A stretch of 64,000 bases of DNA from Maribacter aestuarii (lineage in GTDB: Bacteria; Bacteroidota; Bacteroidia; Flavobacteriales; Flavobacteriaceae), in assembly GCF_027474845.2 (NCBI RefSeq), contig NZ_CP107031.2, positions 2,246,501-2,310,500 on the forward strand, written 5' to 3'. A model generated the notes under the pieces. The model saw only the letters and a list, made by a program, of their open reading frames with translations, searched no databases and was not told where the DNA came from. Positions 17,717 through 26,047 of the stretch are shown here, piece by piece. Positions within the stretch are counted from its first letter, which is position 1, and the number at the start of each line of letters is the position of its first letter. The translations under genes and the position numbers were made by a program.

Positions 17717-19069
17717 ATGGGTACCAGAAGAAGTTTTATAAGGAATACATCTTTGGCAAGTGCTGGATTATTCGCCGTTCCTAGTTTTGCTACTAAAATA
17801 TACAGTCCTGCGGATAAACTTAATGTCGCCTTAATCGGTGTAGGATTAAGAGGGACAAATCACTTGGAAAATCTCTTGTTGCGGAAAGACATAAACGTTA
17901 CTGCCATCTGCGATACGGACCCAACAAGGATAACAATAGCCAAAGATTTGATTAACAAATCAGGAGGTAAGGTACCGCAACTTTTTGGAGATAACCCTTA
18001 TGATTATAGAAACCTTTTGGAGCTTAAGGAAGTAGACGCAGTTATTATTGCCACTCCGTGGTTATGGCACACTCGTATGGCGGTAGATGCAATGAAGGCC
18101 GGAAAATATGCTGGAGTTGAAGTCTCCGCTTCAAATACTTTGGAGGAATGTTGGGACTTGGTAAATACGCATGAGGCCACGGGTTCCCATTTGATGATTT
18201 TGGAGAACGTAAATTACCGAAGGGATATCCTAGCCGTATTGAATATGGTAAAACAAAATGTATTTGGAGAACTAGTTCATTTTAGATGTGGCTACCAGCA
18301 TGATTTACGTCACGTAAAATTCAATGATGGCAAAACAGCTTACGGAAAAGGAGCGGAATTTGGGGAGAAAGGAATATCTGAAGCGAGATGGAGAACTGAA
18401 CATTCCGTAAAACGAAACGCTGATGTTTACCCGACCCATGGTCTTGGTCCTGTAGCCGTAATGGCGGATATTAATAGGGGCAACCGTTTTATGTCGCTTA
18501 CTTCCCACGCAACAAAGGCCATAGGATTACACAATTATATCGTAGATGTCGGAGGAAAGGACCATCCAAATGCAAAAGTGAGGTTTAAACAAGGCGATGT
18601 TATCACTACAACCATTGACACGGCCAATGGCGAAACGATAATCATAACTCATGATTGTAATTTGCCTAGGCCCTATTCCTTGGGTTTTAGGGTACAGGGA
18701 GCGAACGGTTTATGGGAGGTAGATGGAAACAGGATTTATGTTGAAGGACAATCTGAACCGCACCAATGGGACGAGGCGACCGCATGGTTGGATAGGTATG
18801 ACCATCCACTTTGGAAAAAGTACGGGGAATATGCCTTGGATGCAGGACATGGAGGAATGGATTTCTTTGTATTGAACTCTTTTGTGGAATCTGCCAAGGA
18901 GAATTTAGTTCCCCCTATGGATGCTTACGATGCAGCTGCCTGGAGTGCCGTTACCCCGCTGTCCGAAGCATCCATTGACAATAACGGGGAACCACAGGAT
19001 TTTCCGGATTTTACAAGAGGCATGTGGATTAAAAGGGACCCGTACAAATGGATGAAGGAAACCTATTAG
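17717..19069 (+). CDS. GH109-type (alpha-N-acetylgalactosaminidase-like) Gfo/Idh/MocA protein
   Basis: 450 residues. A twin-arginine signal (TRRSFIRNTSLASAGLFAVPSFA) indicates Tat export of a folded, NAD-loaded protein. The Rossmann part has VALIGVGLRGTNHLENLL, then ATPWLWHTRMAVDAMKAGKYAGVEVSASNTLEECW and ENVNYRRDILAVLNMV with GYQHDLRHVKF. This is the set seen in family GH109, which cleaves N-acetylgalactosamine by an NAD-dependent redox mechanism. Activity is inferred, since some relatives have other specificities. It diverges from the NDP-sugar pair upstream. Confidence 0.85.
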   Translation: MGTRRSFIRNTSLASAGLFAVPSFATKIYSPADKLNVALIGVGLRGTNHLENLLLRKDINVTAICDTDPTRITIAKDLINKSGGKVPQLFGDNPYDYRNLLELKEVDAVIIATPWLWHTRMAVDAMKAGKYAGVEVSASNTLEECWDLVNTHEATGSHLMILENVNYRRDILAVLNMVKQNVFGELVHFRCGYQHDLRHVKFNDGKTAYGKGAEFGEKGISEARWRTEHSVKRNADVYPTHGLGPVAVMADINRGNRFMSLTSHATKAIGLHNYIVDVGGKDHPNAKVRFKQGDVITTTIDTANGETIIITHDCNLPRPYSLGFRVQGANGLWEVDGNRIYVEGQSEPHQWDEATAWLDRYDHPLWKKYGEYALDAGHGGMDFFVLNSFVESAKENLVPPMDAYDAAAWSAVTPLSEASIDNNGEPQDFPDFTRGMWIKRDPYKWMKETY

Positions 19070-19081
19070 CGAAAACTGATT

Positions 19082-20473
19082 TTAAATCAATTTCATAAGC
19101 TCCGGATCCCAATCCACAGGACGCTTTTTATAGTAACTTTCGTTGGCAAGTAACGCCGCTCCGGCAGCCCGTAAACCAAAAGTTGGGTCCTGTACTACTT
19201 TTCCGTTAGTGCGAATTGCGGTAAAAAAGTTATTGAAGTGATCATAGTGGCCACCCTTATAATCTCTTGGAGCCTCCCAAGTGGTGGTGCCGGTGCTTAA
19301 ACTAGAAGCCCTAGACTCTAAATTTTTAGCGTCGTATTCATTTCGTATTTTCTCTTGCGTTTCTTCCGTAAAGGCAACCATGGAATAGCCGCCTGGAACC
19401 ATCCCAAGTTTAGACCGTGTTAGTTTCACATAGTTTTGACCAATCTCCATCTCTCCCTCCGTACCTACCAGCTTAAATCCACCACCACCTCCGCTACCGG
19501 CAATAAAGTTGATGCGAAACGCTGCATTAAAAGCCGCATGTGTGTCAGTTTTGGGGTAATCATACAAGGTAATAGTCACGTCGGGCACATCTCGCCCATC
19601 GTTCCAATAGCGAAGACCGCCTGTAGTCAAAGCCCTGTTAGGGCCATTCGAGCTTATGATATGGTTAAGGGTGGAAAATGCGTGAACGAACAAATCTCCC
19701 GCAACTCCGGTTCCATAATCTTTATAGTTCCTCCAACGGAAAAAACGCTTCAATTCATAAGGTGTTTTAGGAGCATTACCCAAAAAGGTATCAAAATCAA
19801 CGGTATTTGGATTGGCATCTGGCGGTATGGGATACTGCCAAGCACCTTCTGCGGAATACCTATCATTATACATATCCAACATTACAACATCCCCAATGGC
19901 TCCTTCTTCGTAGAGTTGTTTTGCTTTTTCATTACCAAGAGATGACATGCCTTGGCTTCCTACCTGCATAATTCTTCCACTCTCTTTCTGGGCTTTGATA
20001 AGCGCATCACCTTCTTCAAATTTCTGAATCATCGGTTTTTCACAATACACATGTTTGCCAGCTCCTAAAGCTTCAATCGCAATTTTTTGGTGCCAATGGT
20101 CGGGAGTGGCGATAATTATGGCGTCAATATCTTTTCGCTCTAAAATTTTCCGGTAATCCCTGGTAACCATTACGTCGTTGCCCCATAGTTCCTTGGCACG
20201 TTCCAGCCTTCCCAGGTAAAGATCACAAGCAGCGACCAATTTTACTCCATTGACTCCTAGTGCCGCCTGCGTGTCATATATTCCTTGAATACCCGAGCCT
20301 ATTAATGCGAGATTGATTTGGTCGTTAAAAGAAAATTGGTGGTGACTGTAATCGCGTGATAAAATTATTTTTTCATCGAACGATGATGCAAGTACGAGCG
20401 GGGCTGTTGTCATTGCCGCAGAACCTAAGGTTGCCTTTTTAAGGAAGGATCTCCTGGAATTATTTTTTTTCAT
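19082..20473 (-). CDS. Tat-exported Gfo/Idh/MocA family oxidoreductase
   Basis: 463 residues. The N-terminus SRRSFLKKATLGSAAMTTAPLVLA is a Tat signal. The Rossmann domain carries LALIGSGIQGIYD, then IIATPDHWHQKIAIEALGAGKHVYCEKPM with the canonical EKP motif that GH109 members lack. The C-terminal domain contains GSGGGGGFKLVGTEGEMEIG. It is probably a sugar dehydrogenase or isomerase of the cell envelope; the substrate is unknown. It converges on the GH109-type gene with 12 bases between, so the two Tat proteins may serve related sugars. Confidence 0.88.
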   Translation of the reverse strand: MKKNNSRRSFLKKATLGSAAMTTAPLVLASSFDEKIILSRDYSHHQFSFNDQINLALIGSGIQGIYDTQAALGVNGVKLVAACDLYLGRLERAKELWGNDVMVTRDYRKILERKDIDAIIIATPDHWHQKIAIEALGAGKHVYCEKPMIQKFEEGDALIKAQKESGRIMQVGSQGMSSLGNEKAKQLYEEGAIGDVVMLDMYNDRYSAEGAWQYPIPPDANPNTVDFDTFLGNAPKTPYELKRFFRWRNYKDYGTGVAGDLFVHAFSTLNHIISSNGPNRALTTGGLRYWNDGRDVPDVTITLYDYPKTDTHAAFNAAFRINFIAGSGGGGGFKLVGTEGEMEIGQNYVKLTRSKLGMVPGGYSMVAFTEETQEKIRNEYDAKNLESRASSLSTGTTTWEAPRDYKGGHYDHFNNFFTAIRTNGKVVQDPTFGLRAAGAALLANESYYKKRPVDWDPELMKLI

Positions 20474-20625
20474 GCTCTGAAATTAATTGGATGGATTTAT
20501 GAACTAAGATGACTAAAAATAAGGATTTTCTTAACAGTCTATGCGCTTAACCAATTTATAAGAGTGTATTTCTGATTGGGCAAACTATTGTTTACGTACC
20601 ATTTGGTTGAATGAAGTATCAAAGC

Positions 20626-20668
20626 TGACATTTGTCATAGTTTGTGATAGGGTGTGATTATAGCTTTG
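20626..20668 (+). promoter_or_regulatory. Fnr-type box and -7 element of hemN
   Basis: The perfect palindrome TGACATTTGTCA (20626-20637) is followed after exactly 23 bases by TAGCTTTG (20661-20668), a full match to TAnnTTTG. The hemN ATG lies 22 bases further. The same palindrome and the same spacing recur at the cbb3 operon, ccoI/fnr and a usp gene. No -7 match stands at the same distance on the leftward side, so the site serves hemN. Confidence 0.82.
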
Positions 20669-20689
20669 TGATAAATCCAAAGAAAATCT

Positions 20690-22051
20690 ATGTGCGGTCT
20701 TATACAAAAGTACAATATACCAGGGCCAAGATATACCAGTTACCCCACAGTCCCATACTGGGATATACATTCTTTTTCCGGTAAAAAATGGGAAGGGTCG
20801 GTGAGGAAAAGCTTTGAGGAGTCCAATCCAAATGAAGGAATAAGCCTTTATATTCATTTGCCATTTTGCGAAAGCATGTGTACGTTTTGTGGTTGCCATA
20901 AGCGCATTACCAAAAGGCATGATGTCGAGTTGCCTTATATACAATCCCTGCTAAAAGAATGGTCACTTTATTGTAACCTTTTTGCGGAACGTCCAATCAT
21001 AAAAGAATTACACTTGGGCGGAGGTACACCCACTTTCTTTAGTCCGGAAAACTTAAAAATATTGATAAAGGGTATTTTTAAAAAAGCGGACAAGGCTGGT
21101 GAATATGAGTTTAGTTTTGAAGGTCATCCCAATAATACGACTAGGATTCATTTACAAACCTTATTCGATTTAGGCTTTAAGCGGGTTAGCTTTGGGGTAC
21201 AAGATTACAATAAGACGGTTCAACAAGCCATTCACAGGGTACAACCTTATGAGAATGTAAAAAATGTGACGCATTGGGCACGTGAAATAGGCTATACCTC
21301 CATTGGTCATGATATTATTTTTGGTCTGCCGCATCAAACGGTGGAGCATGTGACCGAAACAATTATGAAAACCAAGGCCTTAATGCCAGACAGGCTTGCT
21401 TTTTATAGTTATGCACATGTCCCCTGGTTGAAAGGAAATGGTCAAAGAGGATTTAAAGATGCTGACCTTCCCAATGCTGAAGTTAAACGCAAACAGTATG
21501 AGGCGGGAAAGATTCTCTTAAATGAAGTGGGGTATAAAGAGGTAGGCATGGATCATTTTGCACTGACAAAGGACAATCTGTATAAAACCTTTGAAACAGG
21601 CGGCTTGCACAGAAACTTTATGGGCTATACGGCATCCAAAACACAACTTATGTTAGGTTTGGGCGCTTCCAGCATAAGTGATAGTTGGTACGGCTTTGCG
21701 CAGAACGTAAAAGGTTTGGAAGAATATCAACATCTGGTCCAAAATAATATTATTCCCATTTTTAGAGGGCATATGTTAACTAGGGAAGATGAAATTGTGA
21801 GAAGACACATATTAAATTTAATGTGCCAGATGGAAACTTCTTGGACAACTGAAGAAACGCATTTCGAGGCTTTACCCCAGGTTCTTGAAAGGTTACAGGA
21901 AATGCAACGAGACGGTTTACTGGCTCTTACTCAAAATGACCTTATAGTTACCGAAAAGGGGAGGGCTTTTGTACGTAACATCTGTATGGCCTTTGATTTA
22001 AAGTTACATCGGAAAACTCCGGAAACCCGTTTATTTTCAATGACTGTTTAG
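20690..22051 (+). CDS. hemN: Oxygen-independent coproporphyrinogen III oxidase
   Basis: 453 residues, a cytoplasmic radical-SAM enzyme that makes protoporphyrinogen IX without oxygen. The cluster motif is complete, including the fourth cysteine typical of HemN: Cys60, Cys64, Cys67 and Cys69 in CESMCTFCGC. The N-terminal PGPRYTSYPT and LHLGGGTPTFFSPENL, DIIFGLPHQT and MGYTASKTQLMLGLGASSISD are HemN signatures. The Fnr-type box upstream fits induction under low oxygen. The usp gene follows after 25 bases and is probably co-transcribed. Confidence 0.96.
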   Translation: MCGLIQKYNIPGPRYTSYPTVPYWDIHSFSGKKWEGSVRKSFEESNPNEGISLYIHLPFCESMCTFCGCHKRITKRHDVELPYIQSLLKEWSLYCNLFAERPIIKELHLGGGTPTFFSPENLKILIKGIFKKADKAGEYEFSFEGHPNNTTRIHLQTLFDLGFKRVSFGVQDYNKTVQQAIHRVQPYENVKNVTHWAREIGYTSIGHDIIFGLPHQTVEHVTETIMKTKALMPDRLAFYSYAHVPWLKGNGQRGFKDADLPNAEVKRKQYEAGKILLNEVGYKEVGMDHFALTKDNLYKTFETGGLHRNFMGYTASKTQLMLGLGASSISDSWYGFAQNVKGLEEYQHLVQNNIIPIFRGHMLTREDEIVRRHILNLMCQMETSWTTEETHFEALPQVLERLQEMQRDGLLALTQNDLIVTEKGRAFVRNICMAFDLKLHRKTPETRLFSMTV

Positions 22052-22076
22052 CACTAATAACCCTAAAAAATAGATT

Positions 22077-22898
22077 ATGAAAAGTATCATTGTTCCAGTA
22101 GATTTTTCAAGTCAGTCCGAATATGCCTTTCAAGTTGCGGCATCGATTGCCAAAAAACAAAATGCAACCATATATGTACTTCATATGTTGGAACTAAACC
22201 AGGCGATTGTCTCCTCCAATGTAGAGTTACATCCAGAGCAAATGGTTTTTTTCATAAAATTGGCCGAAAAACGTCTGTCCGAATTTATGGACAAGCCTTA
22301 CCTAAAAGGTGTTAATTTGGTTCCTATAATTAAGCATTTTAAAGTATTCAGTGAAATTAGTGAGGTTGCCCAAGAGCACAGTGCCGATTTGATTGTAATG
22401 GGAAGCCACGGTACCGAGGGACTTAAGGAGATTTTTGTAGGTTCCAATACCGAGAGGGTAGTAAGAAATTCCAGTGTTCCTGTTCTGGTGATAAAAAATA
22501 GGATAGAGGATTTTAACCCTAGGCAAATGGTTTTTGCTTGCGACTTAAAAGAAGAAAATATTAATGCCTTCCAAAAAGCACATTCTATCGCAGCTATATT
22601 TTCCGCCAAATTAAAACTAGTATACGTAAACACTCCTGGAGACGATTTTATGGCGACATCCGAAATTCAGAAAAAAATGGACGCCTTTAGACAAGCGGTA
22701 GGCTCTGATCTATCCATAGCTATCTACAATGATTATTCGATTGAAAGAGGGGTATTGAATTATGCTGAAGAGAGTAAAGCCGATGTTATTGGTATGCCTA
22801 CGCATGGCCGTAAAGGCTTATCTCATTTCTTTATGGGAAGTATTGGGGAGGACGTAGCTAATCATTCCGAAATACCGGTAATCACATTTAAAATATAA
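22077..22898 (+). CDS. Tandem-domain universal stress protein
   Basis: 273 residues with two UspA domains (about 1-141 and 148-273). The first has a nucleotide-binding signature GSHGTEGLKEIFVGSNTERV (G-x2-G-x9-GS); the second ends in a related MPTHGRKGLSHFFMGSIGEDV. It follows hemN at a distance of 25 bases and ends in a terminator, so it appears to be the second gene of an Fnr-controlled hemN-usp unit. Role is inferred as stress or low-oxygen survival. Confidence 0.92.
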   Translation: MKSIIVPVDFSSQSEYAFQVAASIAKKQNATIYVLHMLELNQAIVSSNVELHPEQMVFFIKLAEKRLSEFMDKPYLKGVNLVPIIKHFKVFSEISEVAQEHSADLIVMGSHGTEGLKEIFVGSNTERVVRNSSVPVLVIKNRIEDFNPRQMVFACDLKEENINAFQKAHSIAAIFSAKLKLVYVNTPGDDFMATSEIQKKMDAFRQAVGSDLSIAIYNDYSIERGVLNYAEESKADVIGMPTHGRKGLSHFFMGSIGEDVANHSEIPVITFKI

Positions 22899-22932
22899 AT
22901 CCGTAATATTTGCTTTTAGACGGATTTCTAAG

Positions 22933-22956
22933 AGAGGCGTAATAGCCTCTTTTTTA
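22933..22956 (+). terminator. Terminator of the hemN-usp unit
   Basis: AGAGGC-gtaata-GCCTCT followed by a run of T, 34 bases past the usp stop codon. Confidence 0.8.
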
Positions 22957-23029
22957 ATGATTATTTATGATTTTATAAAGGGTTTATCCGCTATCGTAGT
23001 TTAGGTTTGCAAATTCTAAAATCTAGATT

Positions 23030-23488
23030 TTGATTAAGGATTTGATTATAGCCGTACTTTGGAGTGTTTCGCCTTTTGGAGAAGCAAAAGTAGGTATCCC
23101 ATATGGAATTCTTAATGGAGTAAATATCTACATCGTTTTTATAGCCTGTTTCTTAGCCAACTTACTGGTTTTTCCTATAATGCTATTTTTTTTAAAGCAT
23201 ATTAATAAGATTCTTTTAAGATGGGTTTTTTATAAAAAATCCGCTATCTACATTGCGAGAAGAGCTAAAGTTGGGTCAGGCGAAAAAATAAAGAAATATG
23301 GTTTCTATGGTCTTATTTTTTTTGTAATGCTGCCTATACCTGGTACCGGAGTTTATGCCGGAAGTATTGCCAGTTACCTTTTCAATATGGAAAAAAAGAA
23401 AGCTTTTATGGCTAATGCGGTTGGTATTTTTCTATCATCTCTCATAGTCTGGGGCACTACGTTGCTGACCATGAACGGTGTAGGGTAA
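23030..23488 (+). CDS. Small multi-drug export-like membrane protein (COG2426 type)
   Basis: 152 residues with four to five hydrophobic segments. The family pattern is clear: SPFGEAKVGIPYGI near the start and FFVMLPIPGTGVYAGSIASYLF in the middle. The start is a TTG, since a stop codon lies two codons upstream and no ATG is available. Despite the family name its substrate is not established. It has no obvious operon partner. Confidence 0.78.
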   Translation: MIKDLIIAVLWSVSPFGEAKVGIPYGILNGVNIYIVFIACFLANLLVFPIMLFFLKHINKILLRWVFYKKSAIYIARRAKVGSGEKIKKYGFYGLIFFVMLPIPGTGVYAGSIASYLFNMEKKKAFMANAVGIFLSSLIVWGTTLLTMNGVG

Positions 23489-23579
23489 ATATTTTTTTCA
23501 ATAAATTTTGTGAACAAGTAAAGCGAAATATTATTTTTTAAATAGTACTTGGACTTTAGTTTTATAGATTTTTTGAAAT

Positions 23580-23921
23580 ATGGAAAAACTAGAGGTTGGA
23601 GATAAAATGTACAATGTTGTACAGGACGGTTTTGATGATTTTGCAAGATATTCGTTCTCCGAGGTAGTAAAACTAACTGAAACTCTTGCTGTTTTAAAAA
23701 ATGGTATCCGCTTAATCAATAAGCCAAAACCTTCCTATATTATGGAGGATATCGGATATTCCGTCTCGCGAAAAAAGGGTACTCACTGGCACAAGGTCTC
23801 TTTACAGGCTATTAGAAATGCACAAATTGAAAATGAAAAAATTAAGGTGCATAATTGGTTTGAGGAAAAGGAGTTTAGTTTAGAAGAAAAAAGTACTATC
23901 TACGAACTGTTGGCGAAGTAG
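23580..23921 (+). CDS. Conserved-looking hypothetical protein
   Basis: 113 residues, soluble, no signal peptide. I do not recognise a domain. The composition and codon use look like a real gene: VGDKMYNVVQDGFDDFARYSFSEVVKLTETLAVLKNG suggests a small beta-barrel-like start and the rest is helical. It converges on the truncated globin gene with 5 bases between. A TAGATTTTTTG stretch just upstream loosely resembles a -7 element. Confidence 0.6.
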   Translation: MEKLEVGDKMYNVVQDGFDDFARYSFSEVVKLTETLAVLKNGIRLINKPKPSYIMEDIGYSVSRKKGTHWHKVSLQAIRNAQIENEKIKVHNWFEEKEFSLEEKSTIYELLAK

Positions 23922-23926
23922 ATTTT

Positions 23927-24328
23927 TTACCGTCCTTGTTCACGTTCTTCAAAGATTTTAAGAAACAACATCGTACTCACCTTTTGGGCCCTGTTTTTGG
24001 CAATCCATGCTGTTTCTCCTTCAAAAAGATCATCGATGGTCTCAAACCATAAATTTAACCAAAGCCCAAAATGTTCTGAAGTAACGGTGTGATTCATTTT
24101 CTTATCTACTTCTTGGTGCACGACCACTGGATTTCCGATGTATTTCCTTTTCAAGAATAACTGGGTTTCCCAAAAATCGGAAAGCACAATAAAGTGAGAT
24201 TCCCAATCAGCGATAATACTGTTGAAAATTGGTCCAAGAACTTTATCTTTTCTGACTTTTGAATAAAAGGTCCTAACCAAAAGATTTATGTCTTCCCTAT
24301 TTTTAATAGCAGACTTCTTTTCCTTCAA
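23927..24328 (-). CDS. Group III truncated haemoglobin
   Basis: 133 residues of the short 2-over-2 globin fold. It opens with REDINLLVRTFYSKVRKDKVLGPIFN, carries SDFWETQLFLKRKYIGNPVVVHQEV, and has the proximal histidine in TSEHFGLWLNLWFETID, followed by the aromatic pattern typical of group III. Such globins bind oxygen, nitric oxide or peroxide in the cytoplasm. It lies downstream of the cbb3 operon with a 42-base gap, which may make it part of the same transcription unit; no separate Fnr-type box precedes it. Confidence 0.88.
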   Translation of the reverse strand: MKEKKSAIKNREDINLLVRTFYSKVRKDKVLGPIFNSIIADWESHFIVLSDFWETQLFLKRKYIGNPVVVHQEVDKKMNHTVTSEHFGLWLNLWFETIDDLFEGETAWIAKNRAQKVSTMLFLKIFEEREQGR

Positions 24329-24370
24329 ATTTTTAAGGTCTATTTCAAGTTAGTGAAAAAAAGCAACGAA

Positions 24371-24871
24371 TCAATGGTTTGATATAGTCTCTATCATAAA
24401 GTTATACAAAGCTCTCATTTGAGGTTCTCCCTTCTTCTTTCCAATACGCCCAAAGAAATAGAGTGCAAACCAGAGAACCACTAAAAATCCCATTAAGCCG
24501 AGTTGAAGACCATAGGGTTTGTTTAAGGCCCAACTCGAATAAGCCCAAATTCCTAGTACAATGAAAATGGTGGCTACACCAAAATGCAGAAAGATGAAAA
24601 AAGTCCATAGGGTTGGATTAGGTCCAAACAGACCGTAAAGCTTGGCTCCTTTGCCATCATCCAATTCGTTAATTTCCAAATGGAGCTGAGGTGACCAGAA
24701 ATGGATGTCGTGTGGATTCAATTTAATGAATACATGGTCATCGATACGTTTTATAACAAAAGAGTGATTTAGAGATACCTCAAACAACGCTAGTATTTTC
24801 TCCTTGTCGTGAGGCAATTCCAATTGAAATCTTGGTCTTAGGACAATATCATTGGACAGTACCTTCATCAC
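24371..24871 (-). CDS. Membrane protein of unknown function at the end of the cbb3 operon
   Basis: 166 residues. The first about 85 residues are a soluble domain (MKVLSNDIVLRPRFQLELPHDKEKILALFE, then KLNPHDIHFWSPQLHLEINEL), followed by two membrane segments (about 88-112 and 118-140) and a short cytoplasmic tail ending MRALYNFMIETISNH. I do not recognise a named family. It starts 3 bases after the SafE-type gene stop, so it is an operon member. Position suggests a role in cbb3 oxidase assembly, metal or haem handling, but this is inference. Confidence 0.7.
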   Translation of the reverse strand: MMKVLSNDIVLRPRFQLELPHDKEKILALFEVSLNHSFVIKRIDDHVFIKLNPHDIHFWSPQLHLEINELDDGKGAKLYGLFGPNPTLWTFFIFLHFGVATIFIVLGIWAYSSWALNKPYGLQLGLMGFLVVLWFALYFFGRIGKKKGEPQMRALYNFMIETISNH

Positions 24872-24874
24872 TAG

Positions 24875-25579
24875 TTATGGTTGACATTCAATATTTGCGG
24901 ATACAATTTCGAGTACAGGTTTCGGAGAGATATAAGGAATGCCTAAGCCCAGCCCCCTTATTATAAACAATACACCTATCAAAATCACGAATGCTGGAAT
25001 AAGTTTTTGGATATGACGCTTAGTACTGCCCTTAAAGAAACTACTAAAGTAAATGGCGGTGGTCATCAATGGAATAGTTCCAAGTCCAAATAATAGCATG
25101 TAAAGACCCCCTTGCCATGCATTTCCCATTGCTATTGCTCCAAAAAGGGCCATATAGACCAATCCGCAGGGTAGGAATCCATTAAGGAACCCAATCGTCA
25201 GGAAAGTATCTGGGGACTTCTTCTTTAACTCTTTTCCAAGTCGGCTTTTGACTTTGGAAATAATACGATATACCGGTTTGGATAAATTATATTGATTAAA
25301 GGTCCTAGAAGGAATAAGCACAATTAAAATCATAACTAGCCCAATAGCAACGGATAGCTTTTGTTGTATTCCAAAAACATATAGCCCTTTGCCCAGAAGG
25401 CCGAATAGCAATCCGATGATACCATAAGCAAGTAAGCGACCAATGTGATAAAGAAAGGTCTGCCCCAACCTTTTAATATTGTTAGATCGATCTACCGGAA
25501 GCATAAATGCAATGGGCCCGCACATGCCTACGCAGTGAAGACTTCCCATTAATCCCAATAAAATTGCCGATACCAACAT
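24875..25579 (-). CDS. SafE/TauE-like membrane protein, cbb3-associated (CcdA-like)
   Basis: 234 residues with six predicted membrane segments. The family pattern includes ILLGLMGSLHCVGMCGPIAFMLP near the start, with a Cys pair (HCVGMCG), and GFLNGFLPCGLVYMALFGAIAMG in the middle. Members next to cco genes are annotated as sulfite exporter TauE/SafE family, and some have been linked to copper delivery for cbb3 oxidase (CcoA is a different family). Start and the upstream ccoH stop abut exactly, a sign of tight coupling. Confidence 0.86.
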   Translation of the reverse strand: MLVSAILLGLMGSLHCVGMCGPIAFMLPVDRSNNIKRLGQTFLYHIGRLLAYGIIGLLFGLLGKGLYVFGIQQKLSVAIGLVMILIVLIPSRTFNQYNLSKPVYRIISKVKSRLGKELKKKSPDTFLTIGFLNGFLPCGLVYMALFGAIAMGNAWQGGLYMLLFGLGTIPLMTTAIYFSSFFKGSTKRHIQKLIPAFVILIGVLFIIRGLGLGIPYISPKPVLEIVSANIECQP

Positions 25580-26026
25580 TTAATACGTTAACCGTTCTTT
25601 ATGTAAATACTTCTCTCCCTTATAATCCCATGAAACACTAATATCCCAGCGGCCACCCAACAAACGTTTGTCAGGTATGAGCAAATGTGCATTGGACAGA
25701 CTAATTGGTAAGTCAAAATCCATGTGTTTATTGGATGGCCTATATAGGGATACTGTTCCTTTAATTATTTCTGGGTCAAATTTCTCTGGAAATTCAAGTA
25801 GAAGACCTTCGGCTGTTTTCTTGATTTTAATTCTGGCGATGTCTTCTTCCGCATTATTCTGTTCGTTGATTTCTCGCTGATAACCTAGCTCCGCTTTATA
25901 ATAGTCTTCCGTGACAAGGTCGTGGTTCGCACGGTCGTCCATATTCATTTTTACTACAAAAAATAGAATAAAGCCTATAAATCCAATAAATGCCAATACT
26001 ATTCCTGTTCCCCAATTTATTTTCAT
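25580..26026 (-). CDS. ccoH: FixH/CcoH-type cbb3 oxidase accessory protein
   Basis: 148 residues. One N-terminal membrane segment (about 6-26) is followed by an extracytoplasmic region: DLVTEDYYKAELGYQREINEQ is the FixH hallmark, and the rest is a beta-rich domain. FixH proteins associate with cbb3 assembly intermediates. It sits between ccoG and the SafE-type gene, 21 bases after ccoG. Confidence 0.9.
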   Translation of the reverse strand: MKINWGTGIVLAFIGFIGFILFFVVKMNMDDRANHDLVTEDYYKAELGYQREINEQNNAEEDIARIKIKKTAEGLLLEFPEKFDPEIIKGTVSLYRPSNKHMDFDLPISLSNAHLLIPDKRLLGGRWDISVSWDYKGEKYLHKERLTY

Positions 26027-26047
26027 CGCTTTTATTTTAAAGTATTA

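Noticed and set aside
19436..19945. 169-codon frame opposite the Tat-exported oxidoreductase
   Set aside because: Antisense shadow with no domain.
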